A DNA stretch of 64,000 bases. Origin: DATILI01 sp035476635 (GTDB taxonomy: Bacteria; Pseudomonadota; Gammaproteobacteria; Burkholderiales; Burkholderiaceae_C). Location: the NCBI GenBank assembly GCA_035476635.1, contig DATILI010000148.1:10531-74530 (forward strand), in the 5' to 3' direction. The notes under the pieces are model-generated. The model did not search any database and had not been told where the DNA came from. It saw only the letters and a list, made by a program, of their open reading frames with translations. Positions 1-7,923 of this stretch are shown here, piece by piece (position 1 is the stretch's first letter; the number at the start of each line of letters is the position of its first letter). The position numbers were made by a program, and so were the translations under genes.

Positions 1-2
1 AT

Positions 3-830
3 TTTTTCTCCCACCTGATCCTGATCATCGGCGTGCTGCTGGTGATCTTTCCGGTGTACATCACCATCATCGGCTCCACGCAGACGGCCGAGCAGATATC
101 CACCAGCAACCCGCTCTCGCTGCTGCCGGGCAGCAATTTCGTGGAGAGCTACCGGCTCGCCTTGTTCGGCGGCAAGACCACCGGCGGATCAACCATCGCG
201 CCGGTGGCACCCATGCTGTGGGTCAGCCTGGTCAGCGCCGTGTGCATTGCCGTGGGCAAGATCGCGATCTCCCTGCTGTCGGCCTTTGCCATCGTCTACT
301 TCCGCTTTCCGCTGAAGAATCTGGTGTTCTGGATGATCTTTGTCACGCTCATGCTGCCGGTGGAGGTGCGCATCAGCCCGACCTACGAAGTGGTCTCCAA
401 CCTGAACATGCTCAACACCTATGCGGGCCTGACGGTGCCGCTCATCGCCTCGGCCACCGCCACCTTCCTGTTCCGCCAGTTCTTCCTGACGGTGCCCGAC
501 GAATTGGTGGAGGCGGCACGCATCGACGGCGCGGGGCCCATGCGTTTCTTCAAGGACGTGCTGCTGCCGCTGTCCAAGACTTCGATCGCCGCGCTGTTCG
601 TGATCCAGTTCATCTATGGTTGGAACCAGTATCTCTGGCCGTTGCTGGTGACCACCAACGAGGACATGTACCCGGTGGTGCTGGGCATCAAGCGCGCCAT
701 CTTCGGCGAAGTCTATGTCGAATGGAATGTGGTCATGGCCACCGCCATCCTCGCCATGCTGCCGCCGGCGCTCGTGGTGATGTTGATGCAGAAGTGGTTC
801 GTCAAGGGCCTGGTGGATACCGAGAAATAA
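3..830 (+). CDS. ugpE: Glycerol-3-phosphate ABC transporter permease UgpE (5' end cut by window)
   Basis: This is the inner-membrane permease that pairs with UgpA in the Ugp importer for sn-glycerol-3-phosphate and glycerophosphodiesters. The reading frame is already open at base 3, so the true start lies before the window; the GTG at 33 is internal. Several hydrophobic segments are visible. The cytoplasmic EAA loop, which docks on the ATPase, is seen near base 505 (DELVEAARIDGAGPMRFF). The sequence resembles E. coli UgpE along its whole length, including the segments LMLPVEVRI and FIYGWNQYLWPLL and the C-terminal GLVDTEK. The ATPase gene ugpC follows 82 bases later on the same strand, consistent with a ugp operon whose other genes lie upstream. 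Confidence 0.93.
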   Translation, partial: FFSHLILIIGVLLVIFPVYITIIGSTQTAEQISTSNPLSLLPGSNFVESYRLALFGGKTTGGSTIAPVAPMLWVSLVSAVCIAVGKIAISLLSAFAIVYFRFPLKNLVFWMIFVTLMLPVEVRISPTYEVVSNLNMLNTYAGLTVPLIASATATFLFRQFFLTVPDELVEAARIDGAGPMRFFKDVLLPLSKTSIAALFVIQFIYGWNQYLWPLLVTTNEDMYPVVLGIKRAIFGEVYVEWNVVMATAILAMLPPALVVMLMQKWFVKGLVDTEK

Positions 831-912
831 GAAGCAAATGACTTTGCGGCACAGACCAATAAATTGCGCGGCAGTTTTTGCTCTGCCCTCAACTGACTAG
901 ATAAGAAAATTC

Positions 913-1917
913 ATGGCAGCAATTCAACTCAACAACGTCATCAAGCGCTACGGCACGGGCAAGCAGGCGCTGCAAGTCATCCACGGCGTGAACGCCGACA
1001 TCGCGGACCGCGAGTTCATCGTGATCGTCGGGCCTTCGGGCTGCGGCAAGTCCACCTTGCTGCGCATGGTCGCGGGCCTGGAAGAAATCAGCGGCGGTGA
1101 AATCTCCATTGGCAACCGCGTGGTTAACAACCTCGAGCCAGCCGAGCGCGACATCGCCATGGTGTTCCAGAACTACGCGTTGTATCCACACATGACCGTG
1201 TTCGACAACATGGCCTATGGCCTGAAGATCAAGAAGGTGCCGATCGACGAGATCAAGGTGCGTGTCGACAAGGCCGCCAAGATTCTCGAACTCGGCCACC
1301 TGCTGGACCGCAAGCCACGCCAGCTCTCCGGCGGCCAGCGCCAGCGTGTGGCCATGGGCCGCGCCATCGTGCGCCAGCCCCAGGTATTCTTGTTCGACGA
1401 GCCGCTGTCCAATCTGGACGCCAAGCTGCGCGCGCAAACCCGCCTGGAAATCCAGAAGCTGCACCGCGAGCTCGGCATTACCTCCCTTTTCGTCACGCAC
1501 GACCAAGTTGAGGCCATGACGCTGGCGCAGCGCATGATCGTGATGAACGCGGGTGTGATGGAGCAATTCGGCACGCCCGAAGAGGTCTACCACCGGCCGG
1601 CCACCACCTTTGTTGCGAGCTTCATTGGTTCGCCGCCGATGAACCTGCTGAAGAATGCGCCCGGTGGCCGTGCGGGCACCATCATGGGCATCCGACCCGA
1701 ACACCTGGACATCGGCTCGACCGGCTGGGAGCTGCGGGTAGAAACCGTCGAGTTGCTCGGTGCGGAACGCCTCGTCTACTGCCGCTTGGGTGACGATCAG
1801 ATCATCGTGCGGACGGATGAAGACAAGCCCGCGCCGGCCACAGACGCCATCATCCACGTTGCCCCGCGCGAAGACCGGCTGCATTGGTTCGACGCCGCGA
1901 GCGGCAAGCGCCTCTGA
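913..1917 (+). CDS. ugpC: Glycerol-3-phosphate ABC transporter ATP-binding protein UgpC
   Basis: This is the ATPase that powers glycerol-3-phosphate import. Walker A (GPSGCGKST) is at residues 40-48, the Q-loop Q at 86, the signature LSGGQ at 138-142, Walker B (VFLFDEP) at 158-164 and the switch histidine at 196, so the nucleotide-binding domain is complete. The C-terminal part holds a short OB-fold regulatory region (GIRPEHLDI). At 334 residues it is somewhat shorter than E. coli UgpC (about 356), and the loss is in the C-terminal domain. The ATG at 913 has only a weak purine-rich stretch ahead of it. ugpQ starts 4 bases after the stop, so the two are translated together. Confidence 0.93.
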   Translation: MAAIQLNNVIKRYGTGKQALQVIHGVNADIADREFIVIVGPSGCGKSTLLRMVAGLEEISGGEISIGNRVVNNLEPAERDIAMVFQNYALYPHMTVFDNMAYGLKIKKVPIDEIKVRVDKAAKILELGHLLDRKPRQLSGGQRQRVAMGRAIVRQPQVFLFDEPLSNLDAKLRAQTRLEIQKLHRELGITSLFVTHDQVEAMTLAQRMIVMNAGVMEQFGTPEEVYHRPATTFVASFIGSPPMNLLKNAPGGRAGTIMGIRPEHLDIGSTGWELRVETVELLGAERLVYCRLGDDQIIVRTDEDKPAPATDAIIHVAPREDRLHWFDAASGKRL

Positions 1918-1921
1918 ATCG

Positions 1922-2656
1922 ATGCCAGTCTGGCCCTATCCACGCTGGGTAGCCCATCGCGGCGCCGGCAAACTGGCGCCTGAAAATACGCTGGCGGCCT
2001 TTCGCCTCGGAGCCAGCCACGGCTACCGGATGTTCGAGTGCGACGTGAAACTGTCGGCCGACGGTGTGCCTTTTCTCATGCACGACGCCACGCTGGAACG
2101 CACGACCAATGGCAAGGGCGTGGGCGGCGAGAAGCCTTGGAGCGCCCTTTCGCAACTGGATGCCGGCAGCTGGCATTCGCGCGCCTATGCGGGCGAGCCG
2201 CTGCCTACATTCGAAAACATTGCGCGCTTTTGCCTGGACAACGGCTACTGCCTGAACATCGAGATCAAGCCAACGCCTGGCGTGGAGCGCCAAACCGGTG
2301 AGGTGGTCGCCGCCTACGCCGCCCGCCTTTGGCAAGACGCACTGCCGCCTTTGCTTACCTCGTTCAGGCCCGAAGCATTGGAGGGGGCGATGGCCACCGC
2401 CCCGCAATTGCCACGCGGCCTGCTGCTCGACACCTTGTGGACCGGCTGGCTCGAAACGGCGCTCTCCCTGGGATGCGTGGCGGTGGTCTGCAACCATGCA
2501 CTGTGGGATATCTCGTCGGTTACCCAAGCCAAGAGCGCCGGCCTGCGAATGTTGAGCTACACCGTCAACGACGAATGGGCGGCAGAGCGCCTGACCAGGC
2601 TCGGAACGGACGGAATCATCACCGATCGGGTCGATCTATTTGCGCCAGCCGCGTAG
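1922..2656 (+). CDS. ugpQ: Glycerophosphodiester phosphodiesterase UgpQ
   Basis: The 244-residue cytosolic enzyme hydrolyses glycerophosphodiesters to glycerol-3-phosphate and an alcohol, feeding phosphate and glycerol into metabolism after Ugp uptake. The GDPD family signatures are present: HRG at residues 12-14 followed by PENT, the metal-binding ECD around 39-41, and HD at 54-55. The frame is open further upstream inside ugpC, but the ATG at 1922, four bases after the ugpC stop, gives the normal family N-terminus. It overlaps the convergent gene ending at 2636 by 21 bases. Confidence 0.92.
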   Translation: MPVWPYPRWVAHRGAGKLAPENTLAAFRLGASHGYRMFECDVKLSADGVPFLMHDATLERTTNGKGVGGEKPWSALSQLDAGSWHSRAYAGEPLPTFENIARFCLDNGYCLNIEIKPTPGVERQTGEVVAAYAARLWQDALPPLLTSFRPEALEGAMATAPQLPRGLLLDTLWTGWLETALSLGCVAVVCNHALWDISSVTQAKSAGLRMLSYTVNDEWAAERLTRLGTDGIITDRVDLFAPAA

Positions 2657-2914
2657 CACCAGCCACTGGCTGACGGCGCAAACTGCCACCAACGCAGCGT
2701 AGGTCGCCATCTTTCCGTCGCGGCCAAAGTACCACAGGCCAGCCAGCGACATTGCCACGCAAGCTACAAAACTAGTAGCAACCTGCACCCACCAGACGGG
2801 CGTAGCAGCATCCCTTGGCATGAAGAAGCGGGCCGCGAGCATGGTCAGCACCGCCAGGCAGAACGCCGGCGCCACGAAATTGAGCAGGTGGATCAGCAGG
2901 TCAATGGGTCCCAT
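2636..2914 (-). CDS. Small hydrophobic membrane protein of unknown function
   Basis: A 92-residue protein starting at the ATG at 2914. It has three hydrophobic stretches that look like transmembrane segments (about residues 5-28, 41-62 and 70-87) and ends in a basic tail (LRGWRK). I do not recognise the family and assign no function. It is divergent from hemA, and its upstream region overlaps the hemA promoter. It converges on ugpQ with a 21-base overlap. The frame stays open far upstream antisense to hemA, but that part has the look of GC-rich shadow sequence. No clear ribosome binding site is seen, so the start is uncertain. Confidence 0.6.
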   Translation of the reverse strand: MGPIDLLIHLLNFVAPAFCLAVLTMLAARFFMPRDAATPVWWVQVATSFVACVAMSLAGLWYFGRDGKMATYAALVAVCAVSQWLVLRGWRK

Positions 2915-2972
2915 GGGCGGCGGCGAGGCAGGGGCTTGCAAGCCCCAAGTACTTGATATTCCGACAAATTTT

Positions 2973-2978
2973 ATAATC
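2973..2978 (+). promoter_or_regulatory. Perfect -10 box (TATAAT) of hemA
   Basis: A consensus TATAAT lies with its last base only 5 nucleotides before the hemA ATG at 2984. No good -35 hexamer sits at 16-18 bases upstream. No Shine-Dalgarno sequence fits between the box and the start codon. Transcription from here would begin at or next to the A of ATG. Confidence 0.55.
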
Positions 2979-2983
2979 GCGAA

Positions 2984-4267
2984 ATGGCAGTCTGGGCATT
3001 GGGCATCAATCACACGACCGCGCCGCTGGATTTGCGCGGCCGGTTTGCGTTCGCCATCGACCAAATCGAGCCCACGCTGCAGGCGTTTCGCGCCTCGCTG
3101 AACCGCCAGCCCGAAGCCGCCATCATCTCCACCTGCAACCGCACCGAGGTCTATTGCGCCGGCGAACGGCCCGAGCTGGACCAAACGCTGGATTGGCTCG
3201 CCGGCTCCGGCGGTGTTTCCCCTGCCCTGTTGCGTTCGCATGTCTACACGCTGCAAGACGGGCCGGCCGCGCGCCATGCCTTCCGGGTGGCCAGCGGACT
3301 GGATTCCATGGTGCTGGGCGAGCCGCAGATCCTGGGTCAGATGAAAGACGCGGTGCGCGCGGCTGACGAAGCCGGCGCCCTTGGCACCACGCTCAACCAG
3401 TTGTTTCAGCGCTCCTTCGCCGTGGCCAAGGAAGTGCGCACCTCCACTGAGATCGGCACCCACAGCATCAGCATGGCCGCGGCCGCGGTGCGGCTGGCCG
3501 GCCAGTTGTTCGAAGACCTCGGCAAGATTCGTGTTCTTTTTGTCGGCGCGGGTGAAATGATCGAGCTGGCGGCGACGCACTTCGCGGCCAAGAGCCCCCA
3601 ATCCATTGCCATCGCCAACCGCACCCTGGAGCGCGGCGAAAAACTCGCCTCGCGTTTTGGCGGCGAAGTCATGCGCCTGGCCGACCTGCCCAGCCGCCTG
3701 CACGAGTTTGACGCCGTGGTGAGCTGCACTGCCAGCACCTTGCCCATCATCGGCCTGGGTGCCGTCGAGCGTGCGCTCAAGGCGCGCAAGCACCGGCCGA
3801 TGTTCATGGTGGACCTGGCCGTGCCGCGTGACATCGAGCCCGAGGTCAAGGCCCTGCGCGACGTTTATCTCTATACCGTTGATGACCTGGCCGGCGTGGT
3901 GCAGACCGCGCAGGCCAACCGGCAGGCGGCCGTGGCCCAGGCCGAAGCCATCATCGACGCCGGCGTGCAAAGCTTTCTGCACTGGATGGACCAGCGCGAC
4001 CCCGCCAAGGGCGTGGTGCCGCTGATCCAGCAGCTCAATACGCAGGCCGACGAATGGCGCGCATTGGAAATCGCGCGCGCCAAGAAGCTGTTGGCCAAGG
4101 GCGAGAATATCGACGCGGTTCTGGAAGCGCTCTCGCGCGGCCTCACGCAGAAAATGATGCACGGCGCCATGGCCGAACTCAACGCCGCCGACCCGGCGCA
4201 TCGCGAACAGACAACCCAGGCCATTTCGCGCCTGTTTCTGCGCTCCCAAGGCAATAACGGCCTCTAG
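2984..4267 (+). CDS. hemA: Glutamyl-tRNA reductase HemA
   Basis: This NADPH-dependent enzyme reduces glutamyl-tRNA(Glu) to glutamate-1-semialdehyde, the first committed step of C5-pathway haem synthesis. The catalytic cysteine is C51 in STCNRTEVY. The conserved GLDSMVLGEPQILGQ segment follows near residue 105. A Rossmann-type nucleotide-binding motif (VLFVGAGEM) is near residue 183, and the helical dimerisation domain fills the last 100 residues. The length of 427 is normal. The first residues (AVWALGINHTTAP) match the family start. prfA follows after 80 bases, the usual hemA-prfA-prmC arrangement of beta- and gammaproteobacteria. Confidence 0.96.
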   Translation: MAVWALGINHTTAPLDLRGRFAFAIDQIEPTLQAFRASLNRQPEAAIISTCNRTEVYCAGERPELDQTLDWLAGSGGVSPALLRSHVYTLQDGPAARHAFRVASGLDSMVLGEPQILGQMKDAVRAADEAGALGTTLNQLFQRSFAVAKEVRTSTEIGTHSISMAAAAVRLAGQLFEDLGKIRVLFVGAGEMIELAATHFAAKSPQSIAIANRTLERGEKLASRFGGEVMRLADLPSRLHEFDAVVSCTASTLPIIGLGAVERALKARKHRPMFMVDLAVPRDIEPEVKALRDVYLYTVDDLAGVVQTAQANRQAAVAQAEAIIDAGVQSFLHWMDQRDPAKGVVPLIQQLNTQADEWRALEIARAKKLLAKGENIDAVLEALSRGLTQKMMHGAMAELNAADPAHREQTTQAISRLFLRSQGNNGL

Positions 4268-4347
4268 CGCCGATCGCTTTCAAGCCTCCAAGCTTGCTGC
4301 AGTTCCTGTAGCGATGCCGTTCTCCTGCAGTCTTCATTTCTCCCACC

Positions 4348-5436
4348 ATGAAACCCTTTCTTCGCAATCGACTCGAGCGCTACGCGCAACGCCTTTCGGA
4401 GCTGGACTTTTTGCTCTCGCGCGAAGACATCATGCGTGACATGAGCCAATTCCTGGTGCTCTCGCGCGAGCATTCCGAGGTCACTCAGATGGCTGGCCGC
4501 TATGCGCGCTATGTGCAGCGAGAGGCCGACCTGGCCGCTGCGCGCGAGATGCAGGCCGACCCCGAGATGGCCGAGATGGCGCAGGAAGAAATCGCTTCCG
4601 CCGAGAGCGAACTCGCTCAACTCGAAGATGAGTTGCAGCGCCTGCTGCTGCCCAAGGACCCGGACGGTGCGCGCAACGCGTTCATGGAAATCCGTGCGGG
4701 CACCGGTGGCGACGAATCGGCCCTGTTTGCCGGCGACCTGCTGCGCATGTACACGCGCTTCGCCGAACGCCAGGGCTGGAAGACGGAACTGCTCAGCGAG
4801 TCGGCAAGCGAATTGGGCGGCTACAAGGAGGTGGTACTGCGCGTGCAGGGCGACGATGTCTACGGCAAGCTGCGCTTTGAATCCGGCGGGCATCGCGTGC
4901 AGCGCGTGCCGGCCACCGAAACACAAGGGCGCATCCACACCAGCGCCTGCACCGTGGCGGTGCTGGCCGAGCCCGACGAGGCGCAGGCCGTGCAGATCAA
5001 TCCGTCGGACTTGCGCATCGACACCTACCGTGCCAGCGGCGCCGGCGGCCAGCACATCAACAAGACCGATTCGGCCGTGCGCATTACGCACATTCCGACC
5101 GGCATCGTTGCCGAATGCCAGGACGACCGCTCGCAGCACCGCAACAAGGCCAAGGCTTTGCAGGTGCTTTCCGCGCGCATCCAGGAAAAGGACCGCAGCG
5201 AACGTGCGGCAAAAGACGCCGCCATGCGCAAAGGCCTGATCGGCAGCGGCGACCGATCGGACCGGATCCGCACCTACAACTTCCCCCAGGGGCGGCTGAC
5301 CGACCACCGCATCAACCTGACGCTGTACAAGCTGCAGTTCATCATGGAAGGCGACCTGGAGGAAGTGGTGCGCTCCCTGCTGCAGGCCCGTGAAGCCGAG
5401 CAGCTTGAAGAGCTGGAAAGCGGCGTAGCCGCCTGA
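4348..5436 (+). CDS. prfA: Peptide chain release factor 1
   Basis: RF1 reads UAA and UAG stop codons in the ribosomal A site and triggers peptide release. The GGQ catalytic motif is at residues 233-235 in GAGGQHINKTDSAVRI. The stop-codon recognition tripeptide characteristic of RF1 (PAT) is at 188-190, which distinguishes it from RF2 with its SPF motif. The length of 362 is typical. The glutamine of GGQ is the substrate of PrmC, encoded immediately downstream, so enzyme and target are co-expressed. Confidence 0.96.
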   Translation: MKPFLRNRLERYAQRLSELDFLLSREDIMRDMSQFLVLSREHSEVTQMAGRYARYVQREADLAAAREMQADPEMAEMAQEEIASAESELAQLEDELQRLLLPKDPDGARNAFMEIRAGTGGDESALFAGDLLRMYTRFAERQGWKTELLSESASELGGYKEVVLRVQGDDVYGKLRFESGGHRVQRVPATETQGRIHTSACTVAVLAEPDEAQAVQINPSDLRIDTYRASGAGGQHINKTDSAVRITHIPTGIVAECQDDRSQHRNKAKALQVLSARIQEKDRSERAAKDAAMRKGLIGSGDRSDRIRTYNFPQGRLTDHRINLTLYKLQFIMEGDLEEVVRSLLQAREAEQLEELESGVAA

Positions 5437-5443
5437 TTGGTCC

Positions 5444-6292
5444 ATGGATATGCAGTCTGGCCCCATGAACATCGCGCAGGCGCTGGTGGCCGCACGCGCG
5501 CTGGGGCTGGATCGGCTGGATGCCCAATTGCTGCTGCTGCATGCGCTGGGACGTCCTGCCGGCGATCGTGCCTGGCTGGTTGCGCACGACACCGACGCGC
5601 TGCCCGAGACCGCGAGAACGAGTTTCCTGGCACTCAGCCAACGCCGCACCGCCGGCGAGCCGCTGGCCTACATCACCGGCTCCAAGGAATTTTTCGGACT
5701 GGATTTGCAAATCGATGCACGTGTGCTGGTACCGCGGCCTGACACCGAAACACTGGTGGAATGGGGCCTGGAATGCATGTCGGGGCTGCGAGGCGCCGCA
5801 GCGCTGGATCTGGGAACGGGCAGCGGCGCCATAGCACTGGCACTAAAAGCCAGCCGCCCGGATGCCACCGTCTCGGCGGTGGATGCCAGCGCCGAAGCCT
5901 TGCAGGTAGCGGGGGCCAATGCTGGCCGGCTGGCACTTTCCATCAGATTCCTGCAGGGCTCCTGGTTCGGCCCGGTACGCGGCCAGTTCGATTTGATCGT
6001 CTCGAACCCGCCTTACATCGCCGCCGGCGATCCGCACCTGCCGGCATTGGCGCACGAACCCTTGCAAGCGCTTGCCAGTGGCCCCGATGGGTTGGACGAC
6101 ATCCGCGTCCTGGCCGCCCAGGCGCCAGTCCATTTGTTCGCAGGCGGCTGGCTGCTGCTGGAGCACGGCTATGACCAGGCACCGGCCGTGCGCGCGCTGC
6201 TCGTGCAAAACGGCTTCTTGCAGGTGCAAAGCCGGGTCGACCTCGCAGGCATCGAGCGCTGCTCGGGCGGACAAAGGCCGGCACTGGGATAA
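5444..6292 (+). CDS. prmC: Release factor glutamine methyltransferase PrmC
   Basis: This SAM-dependent enzyme N5-methylates the glutamine of the GGQ motif in release factors. The SAM-binding loop LDLGTGSGAIAL lies near residue 122, and the NPPY motif that holds the target glutamine is at 188-191. The start is ambiguous: ATGs at 5444 and 5465 are both in frame and neither has a strong ribosome binding site. The later one begins MNIAQAL, closer to the usual family N-terminus, and would give about 275 residues. The gene follows prfA after 7 bases. Confidence 0.93.
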   Translation: MDMQSGPMNIAQALVAARALGLDRLDAQLLLLHALGRPAGDRAWLVAHDTDALPETARTSFLALSQRRTAGEPLAYITGSKEFFGLDLQIDARVLVPRPDTETLVEWGLECMSGLRGAAALDLGTGSGAIALALKASRPDATVSAVDASAEALQVAGANAGRLALSIRFLQGSWFGPVRGQFDLIVSNPPYIAAGDPHLPALAHEPLQALASGPDGLDDIRVLAAQAPVHLFAGGWLLLEHGYDQAPAVRALLVQNGFLQVQSRVDLAGIERCSGGQRPALG

Positions 6293-6355
6293 TCCACGGT
6301 TGAAGTTTTCCCGGGCTCGTTATTTCCAACGCGCCCATTGACGCAGGAGTGAGAT

Positions 6356-6682
6356 ATGAGTGACGCCCAACAACGCATCGACGAACTGGTCAAGGCCAAC
6401 GAAGTGCTGCTGTTCATGAAAGGCAATGCCAGCTTTCCAATGTGCGGCTTTTCCGGCCGCGCCATCCAGATCCTCAAGGCCTGTGGCGTGGACCCCAAGA
6501 GCGTCGCCACCGTCAACGTCCTCGAAGACGATGGCATCCGCCAGGGCATCAAGGAATACAGCAACTGGCCGACGATTCCGCAGCTCTATGTGAAGGGCGA
6601 ATTCATCGGCGGATCGGACATCATGATGGAGATGTACGAGTCTGGCGAGTTGCAACAGGTACTGGGCACGCCCTCCGCTTGA
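6356..6682 (+). CDS. grxD: Monothiol glutaredoxin Grx4
   Basis: A 108-residue monothiol glutaredoxin of the type that binds a [2Fe-2S] cluster with glutathione and delivers it or senses iron status, often together with BolA-family proteins (one is encoded at 50321-50563). The active-site motif CGFS begins at C30. The glutathione-binding residues are suggested by WPTIPQLYVKGEFIGGSDI. A strong ribosome binding site (AGGAG, 6345-6349) sits 6 bases before the ATG. It closes the hemA-prfA-prmC cluster. Confidence 0.95.
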   Translation: MSDAQQRIDELVKANEVLLFMKGNASFPMCGFSGRAIQILKACGVDPKSVATVNVLEDDGIRQGIKEYSNWPTIPQLYVKGEFIGGSDIMMEMYESGELQQVLGTPSA

Positions 6683-6690
6683 GCGTAGAT

Positions 6691-6723
6691 TTGCTGGCAG
6701 CGGGACGCAATGGCTGCCAGCAA
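6691..6723 (+). terminator. Perfect 10-bp inverted repeat after grxD, possible terminator
   Basis: TTGCTGGCAG (6691-6700) and CTGCCAGCAA (6714-6723) are exact reverse complements separated by 13 bases, starting 8 bases after the grxD stop. No clear T run follows, so it may be a weak terminator or an mRNA-stabilising hairpin. Confidence 0.4.
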
Positions 6724-6826
6724 GCGTGACCTTTGTCGCGTTCGGCCGACGTTGACAGGGATTTTCCGTTGTGGCGCGGCAGCGTCTATGCTGAAATGAA
6801 AGCGTGTCCGTTGCCAGGGGCCTCTC

Positions 6827-7822
6827 ATGGAATCCCGCAGTCTCGTTGCACAGCCTTCCTCGTTCAAGCTGCCCGTCGCCAGCGTGCGCAGCGTTTTTCA
6901 CATGCACGACGTGGAGCGCAAGCTGGCCAAGTTGCCAGACAAGGACCACGAGAACTTGCGCAGCACCTACCAGCGCATGCTCGAACGAGGGCCCGAGCGC
7001 TTCCAGGTCAAGCCAAGTGGTGTGCCCGAGATGGCGACCCTGTACGAACAACTTCCGAATTTCACTGAAGCCCTGGACGATGTACGGCGCCATGTTGCAC
7101 TGAGCCAGGACAGCCGCGACGGGCTGGAGGTCACGCCCATGCTGCTGCTGGGCCCGCCGGGCATCGGCAAGACCCATTTCGCCAAGAAGCTCGCCGACTT
7201 GCTGGGTACCGGCATGAGCCTGGTGCCGATGAGCTCAATGACGGCCGGTTGGCTGCTTTCGGGTTCGTCCTCGCAATGGAAAGGCGCCAAGCCCGGCAAG
7301 GTTTTCGAGGCACTGGTGGACGGCCAATATGCCAACCCGGTGATCGTGGTCGACGAAATCGACAAAGCCAGCTGCGACGCGCAGTACGACCCAATGGGTG
7401 CGCTCTACAGCCTATTGGAGCACGACACGGCTCAGACATTCATGGACGAGTTCGCCGAAGTGGCGATCGACGCCAGCCAGGTGATCTGGATCACCACGGC
7501 CAACGACGAGAACGCCATTCCCGAGCCCATTCGCAATCGCATGAATGTGTTCGAAATCGAGGCACCGACACCAGAGCAGGCACGTACCATCGCGCGTAGC
7601 CTGTACCTCGCCATCCGCGCCGAGCACGATTGGGGCCATCGCTTCGCGCCCGAACCGCAAAGCGACGTACTCGACCATTTGGCCGAACTTGCTCCACGCG
7701 AAATGCGCCGTGCGCTGATGACCGGCTTTGGCAATGCGCGGCTTGATCGGCGCGACGAGGTCAGCGTCGACGATTTGCCAAAAGCCGGCGAGCGCAAGGG
7801 GCGGATCGGCTTCCTGCAGTAG
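6827..7822 (+). CDS. Orphan Lon-like AAA+ ATPase without protease domain
   Basis: A 331-residue AAA+ protein. Walker A (GPPGIGKTH) is at residues 109-117, Walker B with DEID at 171-179, a sensor-1-like ITTAND near 225 and a probable arginine finger in the following IRNRM. The module most resembles the ATPase part of Lon proteases (compare KPGKVFEALVDG and NPVIVVDEIDKA). It lacks both the Lon N-terminal domain and the C-terminal Ser/Lys protease domain. The first 80 residues are of unknown type. It stands alone, preceded by a 144-base gap and followed after 3 bases by a perfect hairpin. The role is unknown; a chaperone- or unfoldase-like activity is inference. Confidence 0.8.
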   Translation: MESRSLVAQPSSFKLPVASVRSVFHMHDVERKLAKLPDKDHENLRSTYQRMLERGPERFQVKPSGVPEMATLYEQLPNFTEALDDVRRHVALSQDSRDGLEVTPMLLLGPPGIGKTHFAKKLADLLGTGMSLVPMSSMTAGWLLSGSSSQWKGAKPGKVFEALVDGQYANPVIVVDEIDKASCDAQYDPMGALYSLLEHDTAQTFMDEFAEVAIDASQVIWITTANDENAIPEPIRNRMNVFEIEAPTPEQARTIARSLYLAIRAEHDWGHRFAPEPQSDVLDHLAELAPREMRRALMTGFGNARLDRRDEVSVDDLPKAGERKGRIGFLQ

Positions 7823-7825
7823 CCA

Positions 7826-7854
7826 CCACTGCTGCCGCATAGCGGCAGCAGTGG
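7826..7854 (+). repeat. Perfect 13-bp inverted repeat after the AAA+ gene
   Basis: CCACTGCTGCCGC (7826-7838) and GCGGCAGCAGTGG (7842-7854) are exact reverse complements around the 3-base loop ATA. The structure starts 3 bases after the AAA+ stop codon. No T run follows on either strand, so it is not a textbook terminator. It could end transcription by stem strength or protect the 3' end. Confidence 0.6.
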
Positions 7855-7923
7855 ACCGGTAAACTCCGGGGACGGGGCACAGACCGCTTGGGCTCTTGCA
7901 GTGCCTCCTTAGAAAGACCGGGG

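Noticed and set aside
2915..4249. An upstream extension of the small minus-strand gene at 2636-2914 through hemA
   Set aside because: The extension is entirely antisense to hemA and lacks hydrophobic pattern or motifs; only the last 92 residues look like a protein.
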